From the NCBI RefSeq assembly GCF_010092425.1, contig NZ_CP048030.1, positions 1,054,001 to 1,118,000 of the forward strand: a stretch of 64,000 nucleotides of DNA, written 5' to 3'. This stretch comes from Sinimarinibacterium sp. NLF-5-8. Lineage in GTDB: Bacteria > Pseudomonadota > Gammaproteobacteria > Nevskiales > Nevskiaceae. The translations under genes and the position numbers were made by a program. This document shows, piece by piece, positions 27,022 to 33,529 of the stretch (the first letter of the stretch is position 1; every line of letters begins with the position of its first letter). The notes under the pieces are model-generated. The model searched no databases. It saw nothing but the letters and a program-made list of their open reading frames with translations, and had not been told where the DNA came from.

Positions 27022-28551
27022 ATGAACAACACCTTCAACAAAACGCTGATTGCAGCGGCTTTGACGCTGCCCGCATTGGCGCTGGCTCAAGACCGCATTA
27101 TTAACTTTGCTCCGGCCAAGGCATTAAACAGCGCCCCCGCAGAACAGTTTGCCATGCCGATTGCGCAAGTTATTGACTCGCGCACCGATGGCGTGTGGAC
27201 GGTTGAAAAAGACCTTGCCAAGTGGACGTTTACCCTGCAAGTCAAAGGCGCAAAGAGCGTAGCCTTTCATGCGCCAGAAGTGAACCTGCCCGAAGGTACG
27301 GTATTGACCGCCAACGGTGTTGGGCACGGCTCCAATCGGATCACTCGCAGCGGCATGTGGTCGCATACACTGGCAGGCGATACGCTGGCATTGCAAGCAC
27401 TGGTGCCTTTGGCGGATTACAAAGATTTTGTACTGGTGGTTAAAGAAGTGCAGGCGGGTTTTCGTGAATCGCTGATGACGATTCAAAAGAAAGACATTGT
27501 TACCGCAAAAGCAGAGAAAGGGATTGAAGATATTCATAACCCGGATTGCTTCAAGGATAATGCCATCATTCAAAAGCAAAGCCGAGCAGTGACCAAATTG
27601 CATGTTCGCAATGCGTTTGCGTGCACAGGCACGGTGATGAATAACAGCCGTCAAGATGGTCGTTTACTTATTTTAACGGCGGCGCATTGCGGCTTCTCTG
27701 ATTCCAGAACGAACGCTGAAACCGAAGAAGATCAACAGGAATTGGCAGAAAATGCAACATCAGTGGAGGCAGCTTTTCATCGGGTAGTCACCTGCGGCGA
27801 CAACACGCAATTCAACGCACAAACCGGGCGACCTGATGAGGGCTTTCACGCGCTTGGCGGCGTTCACCGTGCGGGTTATCGTGACATTTGGCTGTTGGAA
27901 ATGGAGGGGGAAATTCAACCACACCGGCCTGATATGTTTGGATATGACGGCCCTGAGCACCCCCACCTGTTCTTTGCCGGTGTGGATGCGGTGCTGGACG
28001 CCACGGCGGGCGTGCCACACCACACGCCTGCCTCCGAGCTTTTCAGCGTGACGCACGCGCGGGGTCAGCGGCAGCGGATTGCGTTGTTTGATCCTATCGT
28101 CGTCTATCCTATCTATGATGGCGCACAGACTTGGGAAGGTCAGACTGTGCCTGGGTACGAAGGAACCCAGGCGGCAGGTTCTTCCGGGTCATCGCTGGTA
28201 GATCAGAAAAATCGCGTATCGGGGGTTGCCTCTCGAGGAAATGACGAACAGACCAACTTCGAACAACTCGCCGTTGCCTGGAACCGCACCGCTGCCAACG
28301 AGGACGTTGCCCGCTGGCTGTTCCCCGACGCGGTGCCTGGCAAGGCACCGCTGACGCTGGCGGCGTATGACCCGCCTGCGGCTTGCGGCACGGCGGTCAA
28401 CGGGGGGGGCGATCACGGAAGGGCCGTGGCACAGTCAAGCCAAGTACGGCACGCTATGCGAAGCGGGATGGATGGTGGACTATGCACGCGGCGCAACCCC
28501 GGACGGCACGCAATACCGCTGGAAATGCGGCATTGCCGAAGGCGATCCTAA
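27022..28551 (+). CDS. Secreted trypsin-like serine protease, C-terminus out of frame
   Basis: The ATG after AGGGACATT gives MNNTFNKTLIAAALTLPALALAQ, a clean signal peptide. A pro-region is followed by a chymotrypsin-fold protease: His in ILTAAHCGF, Asp probably in YRDIWLLEM, Ser in AAGSSGSSLVDQ, resembling lysyl-endopeptidase-like enzymes. Near 28400 the frame enters the Cys-rich unit (PPAACGTAV), then meets eight G at 28402-28409. As written, the frame runs on into unrelated residues (SGMDGGLCTRRNPGRH) to a stop at 28551. Removing one G restores the proper C-terminus encoded to 28729. It may be a phase-variable gene, a young pseudogene or a sequencing error. Confidence 0.78.
   Translation: MNNTFNKTLIAAALTLPALALAQDRIINFAPAKALNSAPAEQFAMPIAQVIDSRTDGVWTVEKDLAKWTFTLQVKGAKSVAFHAPEVNLPEGTVLTANGVGHGSNRITRSGMWSHTLAGDTLALQALVPLADYKDFVLVVKEVQAGFRESLMTIQKKDIVTAKAEKGIEDIHNPDCFKDNAIIQKQSRAVTKLHVRNAFACTGTVMNNSRQDGRLLILTAAHCGFSDSRTNAETEEDQQELAENATSVEAAFHRVVTCGDNTQFNAQTGRPDEGFHALGGVHRAGYRDIWLLEMEGEIQPHRPDMFGYDGPEHPHLFFAGVDAVLDATAGVPHHTPASELFSVTHARGQRQRIALFDPIVVYPIYDGAQTWEGQTVPGYEGTQAAGSSGSSLVDQKNRVSGVASRGNDEQTNFEQLAVAWNRTAANEDVARWLFPDAVPGKAPLTLAAYDPPAACGTAVNGGGDHGRAVAQSSQVRHAMRSGMDGGLCTRRNPGRHAIPLEMRHCRRRS
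28402..28409 (+). repeat. G8 homopolymer at the protease frameshift point
   Basis: Eight G in a row inside the coding sequence. Seven G would keep Val-Asn-Gly-Gly-Ala-Ile-Thr-Glu in frame with the downstream Cys-rich unit and membrane anchor. Confidence 0.85.
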
Positions 28552-28729
28552 TGGTGTGATGTGTACGCGCCCCAAAGCACCCACGGCAACGCCCGCACCG
28601 ACGCCCAAGCCGACTGCAACACCGACAGCGGCACCGTCAGGTGACGGTGGCGGGGGTGGTGGTGGGATGGGCTTGCTGTTCAGCCTGATCGGGCTGGGCA
28701 TGGCGGGTCTGCGGCGGTTCAAGCGGTAA
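28410..28729 (+). pseudogene. Displaced C-terminus of the protease: Cys-rich unit plus GlyGly-CTERM anchor
   Basis: In the frame ending at 28729 the product reads AITEGPWHSQAKYGTLCEAG, QYRWKCGIAEGDPNGVMC, then a Thr/Pro-rich stalk (TPAPTPKPTATPTAAPSGDG) and a Gly-run, hydrophobic helix and basic end (GGGMGLLFSLIGLGMAGLRRFKR split as Gly-rich, LLFSLIGLGMAGL, RRFKR). That is the GlyGly-CTERM signal recognised by rhombosortase and linked to type II secretion. It lacks its own start signals and belongs to the gene at 27022. Confidence 0.72.
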
Positions 28730-28747
28730 ACAGGCTGTTGCTTCAAG

Positions 28748-28778
28748 AAAACCCACTGGCTTTGGCCGGTGGGTTTTT
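28748..28778 (+). terminator. Terminator after the protease gene
   Basis: AAACCCACTGGC pairs, with one mismatch, to GCCGGTGGGTTT, followed by a T-run. Confidence 0.85.
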
Positions 28779-28885
28779 TGTTGGGGCGAAGTTACCCACA
28801 GGGGATTCTTGTTCACTTTATCTGCCAGATACGAGCACCCGCATGACAGCCCGTGGGCAGGTCGTCAATACGCCACAGTGAAAAG

Positions 28886-29200
28886 TCAGGCGCGAACTGA
28901 CTGAGGCGGCTGAATCGCTTGCACGGCGAGGCGCAGCCCCATTGTCTTGAGGATTGCCGACAGGCTACGAATTTCCGGGTTGCCGTTTGCAGAGAGGGCA
29001 CGGTAGATGTGTGTGCTGTTGAACTGCGCTTTCTCGGCTACCTTCGAGACGCCACCGAATGCCTTTGCCATCTGACGGAGCGCAATCAGTAGTTCGCCCT
29101 GGTCGCCGTCCTCTAAAATGCTGTTCAACAGCTCCACCGCGTAGGCCGGGTCTTTGAGGAATACTTCGGCCATTGCCTCATCATGTGTTCGATCTTTCAT
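28886..29200 (-). CDS. higA: HigA-family antitoxin (HTH)
   Basis: The 104-residue protein starts MKDRTHDEAMAEVFLKDPAYAVELL and contains a Cro-like helix-turn-helix (FGGVSKVAEKAQFNSTHIYRALSANGNPEIRSLSAILKTMGLRL). It is the addiction-module antidote that typically follows its toxin, as here, with the ATG overlapping the toxin stop (ATGA). The frame is open further upstream, but that portion overlaps the toxin and is not homologous. Confidence 0.88.
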   Translation of the reverse strand: MKDRTHDEAMAEVFLKDPAYAVELLNSILEDGDQGELLIALRQMAKAFGGVSKVAEKAQFNSTHIYRALSANGNPEIRSLSAILKTMGLRLAVQAIQPPQSVRA

Positions 29201-29538
29201 CGCACTTGCTCCTTCTTTGGGTTGCTGCGCTGCCAGTCCTTCCAGTATTCGCACGCCTTTGATATATCCGCGTCCTGCGAACGCTTGATGCCGCCGCACA
29301 GCAACAAGACTACTGCCCGCCCAGCTTGCGCGTAATAAACGCGGTAGCCCGGCCCTATGTCGATACGAAGCTCCCACACGCCTTCTCTGCATGGCTTGTG
29401 ATCGCCGAAGTTGCCAAGCTCGACGCGGTAAATGCGCCGGTCGATGGCAACCCTCGCCTCGCCGTCAGTTATCCGATCGCGCCAGCCCGAAAACACATCG
29501 CAGCCGTCGTCGGTGATGTAGTGCTTGATCTCGAACAT
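29197..29538 (-). CDS. higB: HigB/Gp49-like addiction module killer protein
   Basis: The 113-residue RelE-superfamily toxin reads IDRRIYRVELGNFGDHKPCREGVWELRIDIGPGYRVYYAQ, VVLLLCGGIKRSQDADISKACEYW. These are the blocks of the HigB killer family, usually an mRNA interferase on the ribosome. It comes first in the operon, toxin before antitoxin, as in HigBA. The upstream palindrome is a likely HigA operator. Confidence 0.9.
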   Translation of the reverse strand: MFEIKHYITDDGCDVFSGWRDRITDGEARVAIDRRIYRVELGNFGDHKPCREGVWELRIDIGPGYRVYYAQAGRAVVLLLCGGIKRSQDADISKACEYWKDWQRSNPKKEQVR

Positions 29539-29546
29539 ACTCTATT

Positions 29547-29562
29547 TTCGCTTATAAGCGAA
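29547..29562 (-). promoter_or_regulatory. HigA operator palindrome
   Basis: TTCGCTTATAAGCGAA is a perfect 16-base palindrome 8 bases upstream of the higB start; its TTATAA centre may form part of the -10 element. Confidence 0.7.
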
Positions 29563-29622
29563 TCCATATCAAGGCTGTTTGCACGGCATATGGGGCTCCG
29601 GCGAATCCGCGACCAGTAGCCC

Positions 29623-29779
29623 AATAGTCAAAACGCCGACCGCAACGCCGACGGCCAAGCCGACACCGACAGCGGCACCGTCAGGTGACGGCGGCGGGGG
29701 TGGGGGTGGTTCGATGGGGCTGGGACTTGCCTTGCTAGGTGTTGTGCGACTATTGCCCTGCTCTTCGCAGCGTGATTGA
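29623..29779 (+). pseudogene. Second GlyGly-CTERM tail fragment
   Basis: The frame reads VKTPTATPTAKPTPTAAPSG, a Gly-run, then SMGLGLALLGVVRLLPCSSQRD and a stop. It shares 29 identical bases with the first copy (28619-28647 and 29663-29691). The hydrophobic helix is broken and the basic end replaced, so the anchor is degenerate. No protein body precedes it: it is the tail of a lost paralogue, now separated from its neighbour by the HigBA pair. Confidence 0.7.
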
Positions 29780-29983
29780 GTCGATGAGTTGATCGGTCAT
29801 TGATCTGTACGCATGGCGGCGCGTGACATACGGCAATCGCGGCCACTCTGGCGGATCGTTCTTGCGCGTGCGCTTCCAACGACCGGCCATGACGCGGCCA
29901 AGGTGCTTGTGATCCAGCCGGATTCCAGCAAAGCCAGTTGCAGACAGTTTTTGCATGAGGCACACCATTTGTTGACTAAGCAA
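29750..29983 (-). CDS. Hypothetical 77-residue basic protein or remnant
   Basis: The frame reads GIRLDHKHLGRVMAGRWKRT and continues PPEWPRLPYVTRRHAYRSMTDQLIDSI. It is Arg/Trp-rich and looks more protein-like than an average shadow frame, but I do not recognise it. It overlaps the GlyGly-CTERM fragment by 30 bases on the other strand. It could be a fragment of a mobile-element gene. Confidence 0.25.
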   Translation of the reverse strand: MLSQQMVCLMQKLSATGFAGIRLDHKHLGRVMAGRWKRTRKNDPPEWPRLPYVTRRHAYRSMTDQLIDSITLRRAGQ

Positions 29984-30589
29984 GATTGCTGATCAGCTCT
30001 AGTGCGCGGCACGCAACTACGTAGGATTCCTTGGGAATGCAATTCTGGTACTACCGGATTTCTTGAAGAAACGCGCTAGAGGCAGTGCTGCAAAGGGTTG
30101 CCCCCTGACTTCATTTGGGGGCTGCCCCCCACACGACTATCTCTCGCCAAGAGGTAGCCTGCTGAAGCGACGTGCTTCTAATAGAGCTCGCGTCGCTACG
30201 ATGAGCGCTGGAAATTGCAATATTTCCTTCGACTCGATCTTTTTGAATGCGGGACCCGACGCCAGCTCAGTTACCCGAGAACTTACCCTGAAAACCGGGG
30301 CATCACAAGTGACGAAAAAAGCCTTCCATACATGTCAATAACAAAAAAGCCCCTGATTTATCAGTGGCTTATGGCTTGTTGCACTGTCTGAATGGTGGTG
30401 AAAAACGGAACCGAACCCGCGTCCGCAATCCGAACCAGATAGTAACGCCTTGGCCTTGAGGGCGTGGATTCGACGAATTGGCCGAAACCGTGTTGGCTTT
30501 CGGCGACTTACCCTTTCATGTGCGTGATCCGGGCTGCCGAGGCCATGGAGGCTTCTCTGCGGCCATTGGTTGGCCTCGTGTGCTGCAAA
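29984..30589. other. Island scar region, no intact gene
   Basis: No gene is supportable. Contents are a hairpin TGGGGGC-TG-CCCCCCA (30116-30131), an integrase-leader-like segment (30268-30314) resembling the one beside tRNA-Thr, a hairpin AAGCCCCTGAT / ATCAGTGGCTT with T-run on the minus strand (about 30339-30370), and a tRNA/tmRNA 3'-end-like sequence (30393-30430). Confidence 0.5.
30393..30430 (-). other. tmRNA/tRNA 3'-end-like remnant (possible attachment site)
   Basis: On the minus strand GCGGACGCGGGTTCGGTTCC and then TTTTTCACCACCA resemble the T-arm and CCA end of ssrA (GGACGCGGGTTCGATTCCCG...CCACCA). The T stem pairs poorly and no full tmRNA or tRNA is present, so it would be a degraded att copy. 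About 80 bases further lies the integrase-leader-like segment, the same spacing as beside the intact tRNA-Thr. Confidence 0.3.
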
Positions 30590-30627
30590 TTGCGGTTTGT
30601 CAGATACTGATTTATACTTCTGACAAA
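30590..30627 (+). promoter_or_regulatory. abiE promoter with AbiEi-type inverted-repeat operator
   Basis: TTGCGG (30590-30595) and TATACT (30613-30618) are 17 bases apart. Perfect 9-base arms TTTGTCAGA (30596-30604) and TCTGACAAA (30619-30627) flank the -10 box. AbiEi antitoxins repress their own operon by binding inverted repeats, so this is the probable operator. Confidence 0.75.
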
Positions 30628-30639
30628 GGAGCCGTGACC

Positions 30640-31236
30640 ATGAGCCATCTTGCCGAGAACATCTTGTCTGCCGCCCGGGCCATGCCCGAGGGTGGCTTGC
30701 TGTCGCCCAAGGAGTTCTTGCATCTGGGTTCGCGGGCGGCCATCGACAAAGCCTTGTCCCGGCTCGCTCAGGAAGGGAAGCTGCTGCGCGTGAGTCGCGG
30801 TGCCTATGTCGCACCCCATGAGGGTCGGTTTGGCTCCCGCCCGCCGTCCACCGAGTCCGTGGTGCAGGCCATCGAGGCCAGCTGCGGTGAAACGGTGGTG
30901 GCCAACGGCGCGGCCGAAGCCAATGCGCTGGGGCTGACCACGCAGGTGCCGACCCGCGAGGTTTTTCTCACCTCCGGCGCATCCCGCACCCTGCATCTTG
31001 GCAGCCGGTGCGTAGAGCTCAAGCACGGCAACCGCTGGCAACTGCTGCTGGGCAAGCGCCCCGCAGGCAAGGTGATCCGTGCGCTGTCATGGCTGGGGCC
31101 GGAAAGCGCACCGGCGGCTCTGAAGCAACTGCGCGCCAAACTGCCCGAGTCCGAATGGGAAGCCGTGCGTGGCGCGCGGGCCGCACTGCCGAGCTGGATG
31201 GCCAAAGTGGTCAGCGAGGCAATGGCGCATGGCTGA
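30640..31236 (+). CDS. abiEi: AbiEi-family type IV antitoxin / repressor
   Basis: The 198-residue protein reads PEGGLLSPKEFLHLGSRAAIDKALSRLAQEGKLLRVSRGAYVAP, the winged-helix start of AbiEi (DUF6088 type), followed by a C-terminal antitoxin domain (VVANGAAEANALGLTTQVP...VFLTSGASRTLHLG). The chosen ATG follows AAAGGA; a GTG two codons earlier is possible. Its role is to repress the operon and counter AbiEii. It overlaps the toxin gene by 8 bases. Confidence 0.9.
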   Translation: MSHLAENILSAARAMPEGGLLSPKEFLHLGSRAAIDKALSRLAQEGKLLRVSRGAYVAPHEGRFGSRPPSTESVVQAIEASCGETVVANGAAEANALGLTTQVPTREVFLTSGASRTLHLGSRCVELKHGNRWQLLLGKRPAGKVIRALSWLGPESAPAALKQLRAKLPESEWEAVRGARAALPSWMAKVVSEAMAHG

Positions 31237-32317
31237 GTCCTGGTTTTCGCTCAGCAGGGAAGATCAGGTTGAAGCCTTGGAATTTGCTGCGGCTCGTACC
31301 GGGCGGCCTGCGCATTTGCTCGAAAAAGACATCTGGGTGGTCTGGGTGCTGTCCGCCATCTACGAATCCGACTTGGCCAGCAAACTCACCTTCAAGGGCG
31401 GCACCTCACTGTCCAAGGTCTATCGCATCATTGATCGGTTTTCCGAGGACGTGGATCTCACCTATGACATCCGCGAACTGGCTGCCGACCTGTTGAAGCA
31501 AGGCAACCCCATTCCCGATTCCGCCAGCCAAGAGAAAAAGATCAGCAGCGCGGTACGTCACCGACTGCCCGACTGGATCGAGGCGACGGTCAGGCCGGTC
31601 ATTGCTGCGGCGCTGGCGAAAGATGGGTTGGACGCAAGCTTGACGCTGGCGGGCAAAGATCAGGACAAGCTGATCTTGTCGTATCCGGCGGTCAAAACGG
31701 GAACCGGCTATTCAGCGCCCACGATCCAGCTGGAGTTTGGTGCCCGCGCCACGGGCGAGCCGCATCATGTTCAACCCGTGGCCTGCGACATTGCGCCAGA
31801 AATTGAAGGCGTCACTTTTCCCGTCGCCCAGCCCTTGGTGATGGCGGCAGAGCGCACCTTCTGGGAAAAAGCCACCGCAGCGCATGTGTATTGCTTGCAA
31901 GGACGGCTGCGCGGCGAGCGTTATTCGCGTCATTGGTATGACTTGGCCGCCATCGCAAAAACGCCGCACTTTTCTGCGGCCTGCGCCGACCAGGCGCTGG
32001 CTCGGGCCGTTGCAGAACACAAATCGGCGTTCTTCGTCGAGAAAGATGCTGTCGGTGCAAAGATCGATTACTTCGTCGCCGTCAGAGGCCTGCTACAACT
32101 CATCCCCACGGGAGAATCGTTGGCGGCGCTCGAAAAGGATTACGCCGCGATGCTGGAAGATGGCTTGCTGGCGCTCAATCAGCCAAGCTTTGCCGACATC
32201 ATCGAGCAGTGCCGTGTCATTCAGGATGAGGCCAATCGGCAGGCCATCTTGGGCGAGCGCCGCAAGGCATTGGACGAGTTGGCCGCGCAGGCGCAAAAAC
32301 TCGACATGGGCTACTGA
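31229..32317 (+). CDS. abiEii: AbiEii nucleotidyltransferase toxin
   Basis: The 362-residue protein starts MAESWFSLSREDQVEALEFA and carries the nucleotidyltransferase motif KGGTSLSKVYRIIDRFSEDVDLTYD (Gly-Gly-Ser/Thr...Asp-x-Asp, near residues 52-75) plus RTFWEKATAAHVY and RYSRHWYDLAAIAK, the other AbiEii/AbiGii blocks. Family members add nucleotides to tRNA and arrest growth, giving abortive phage resistance. It is in the same operon as AbiEi and convergent with jetD, from which it is separated by 30 bases. Confidence 0.92.
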   Translation: MAESWFSLSREDQVEALEFAAARTGRPAHLLEKDIWVVWVLSAIYESDLASKLTFKGGTSLSKVYRIIDRFSEDVDLTYDIRELAADLLKQGNPIPDSASQEKKISSAVRHRLPDWIEATVRPVIAAALAKDGLDASLTLAGKDQDKLILSYPAVKTGTGYSAPTIQLEFGARATGEPHHVQPVACDIAPEIEGVTFPVAQPLVMAAERTFWEKATAAHVYCLQGRLRGERYSRHWYDLAAIAKTPHFSAACADQALARAVAEHKSAFFVEKDAVGAKIDYFVAVRGLLQLIPTGESLAALEKDYAAMLEDGLLALNQPSFADIIEQCRVIQDEANRQAILGERRKALDELAAQAQKLDMGY

Positions 32318-32347
32318 CGCTACATCCAGCTGAAGGGTCCAGTAGTT

Positions 32348-33529
32348 TCAGATAGAGCGCTGCAACGCGCCCCATGCGGCAGCCCAGTCGATCCGTTCCT
32401 GCTCCAAGCGAACGTTTTGTCCCCAGCGCTGCTGCTTGAGATCCCGATAGAGTTGCTGCTCTTGCTCCGTCAGAAGCGTCAGTTCCGTTGCTGGATGCTG
32501 CGCCGACTCATCCACCCACAGCGCCTTGTGTCGAAGCAAGGTGTCTTCGTCCATGAGCACGGATTGCAACTCCGGGATGTATGAACGGGCACGATGCAGG
32601 ATGGCAAATCCATGGGTGTCCAAATCACCCCAATAGATGCACTTTGCGCAGGCAAGCCAAGGGAAACGGGCCAACACGTCAACGTTATAGCCAAGACGCA
32701 TGAGCACGACAGCGCCCGGCATGTCGGACATTGCCAGTCCCGTTTGAAGGTTCTCGACAATAAACACATGTGAGACCGGTAAATTGAGACCCGCCAGGTC
32801 TTCCACTGGTGCAGTGATGTCACCCACGCCACCGACCCTGGCTCGCAATGCCTGATCCAGCACCCGCATTCGGACAAGGATTGGAGGTGCTTTCAGTCCG
32901 CAGCGCTGGTAGAAATCCAGGTCGCTGGATGAATCCTCTTGTATTGCGGCCACCAGATCCGTCAGCAGTCCTTTGCGCCCATCTAGCCATTTGCTGTCCA
33001 GCCCGGACACCGGTAGCTGGCGGGGGTAGAGGTCGGATTGTGGATGGTTCGCTATCCAGTCCAGCATCTCTGCAAGCCGACGAAAATCGGCATCGCCGTA
33101 GTCCGCCAGGACATCAAAGTACCTTGGCAACGGCTGCGCCAGTACCGGCCAGCGAGCGGTGAGTGTCCGGTAGCGAGATTGAGCACGCTCCCATCGCGCG
33201 GACTCACCAATCCACATGGCAACATCCTCTGGGCCGCCCAACGCTAGCTTCTCCGGTAGTCGCTGAACGCCAAGCGCTTTCCACCGGCGCTCACTCCAGG
33301 ACAAGGAGCCGACTCCTTGCCAACCTTGCCATGCGCTCACCCAAGCACGAACGCCGTCGACTTGTCTCAGTGCAGCTTGCTCCGTCGGCACACCGAGCGG
33401 AACCTCCAATGGCCATTGGCCCTCGCCCGGATCACCAACCAGCCACTCGCGGTGCTTGCTTTGAAAGCGACGGGCAAGCAACTGTCGAACATCTTCAGGA
33501 AGCTTCAACGCTAGCCTCCTCTCGTGCAT
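32348..33529 (-). CDS. jetD: Wadjet protein JetD (DUF3322/DUF2220 nuclease)
   Basis: The 393-residue protein has an N-terminal DUF3322 region (KLPEDVRQLLARRFQSKHREWL) and a C-terminal Toprim/TOPOVI-A-like DUF2220 region with VFIVENLQTGLAM and CIYWGDLDTHGFAIL, the acidic metal-binding positions. It ends LTEQEQQLYRDLKQQRWGQN, then VRLEQERIDW. JetD cuts circular DNA after JetABC extrusion stalls. The start at 33529 overlaps jetC by 35 bases; a TTG at 33508 (LKLPEDV) is an alternative. It is the last gene of the operon. Confidence 0.93.
   Translation of the reverse strand: MHERRLALKLPEDVRQLLARRFQSKHREWLVGDPGEGQWPLEVPLGVPTEQAALRQVDGVRAWVSAWQGWQGVGSLSWSERRWKALGVQRLPEKLALGGPEDVAMWIGESARWERAQSRYRTLTARWPVLAQPLPRYFDVLADYGDADFRRLAEMLDWIANHPQSDLYPRQLPVSGLDSKWLDGRKGLLTDLVAAIQEDSSSDLDFYQRCGLKAPPILVRMRVLDQALRARVGGVGDITAPVEDLAGLNLPVSHVFIVENLQTGLAMSDMPGAVVLMRLGYNVDVLARFPWLACAKCIYWGDLDTHGFAILHRARSYIPELQSVLMDEDTLLRHKALWVDESAQHPATELTLLTEQEQQLYRDLKQQRWGQNVRLEQERIDWAAAWGALQRSI

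Noticed and set aside
30393-30490. Complete tRNA-Leu or tmRNA gene on the minus strand
   Set aside because: Only a T-arm-like segment and CCACCA are seen; acceptor and anticodon stems do not pair. Kept only as a possible remnant.
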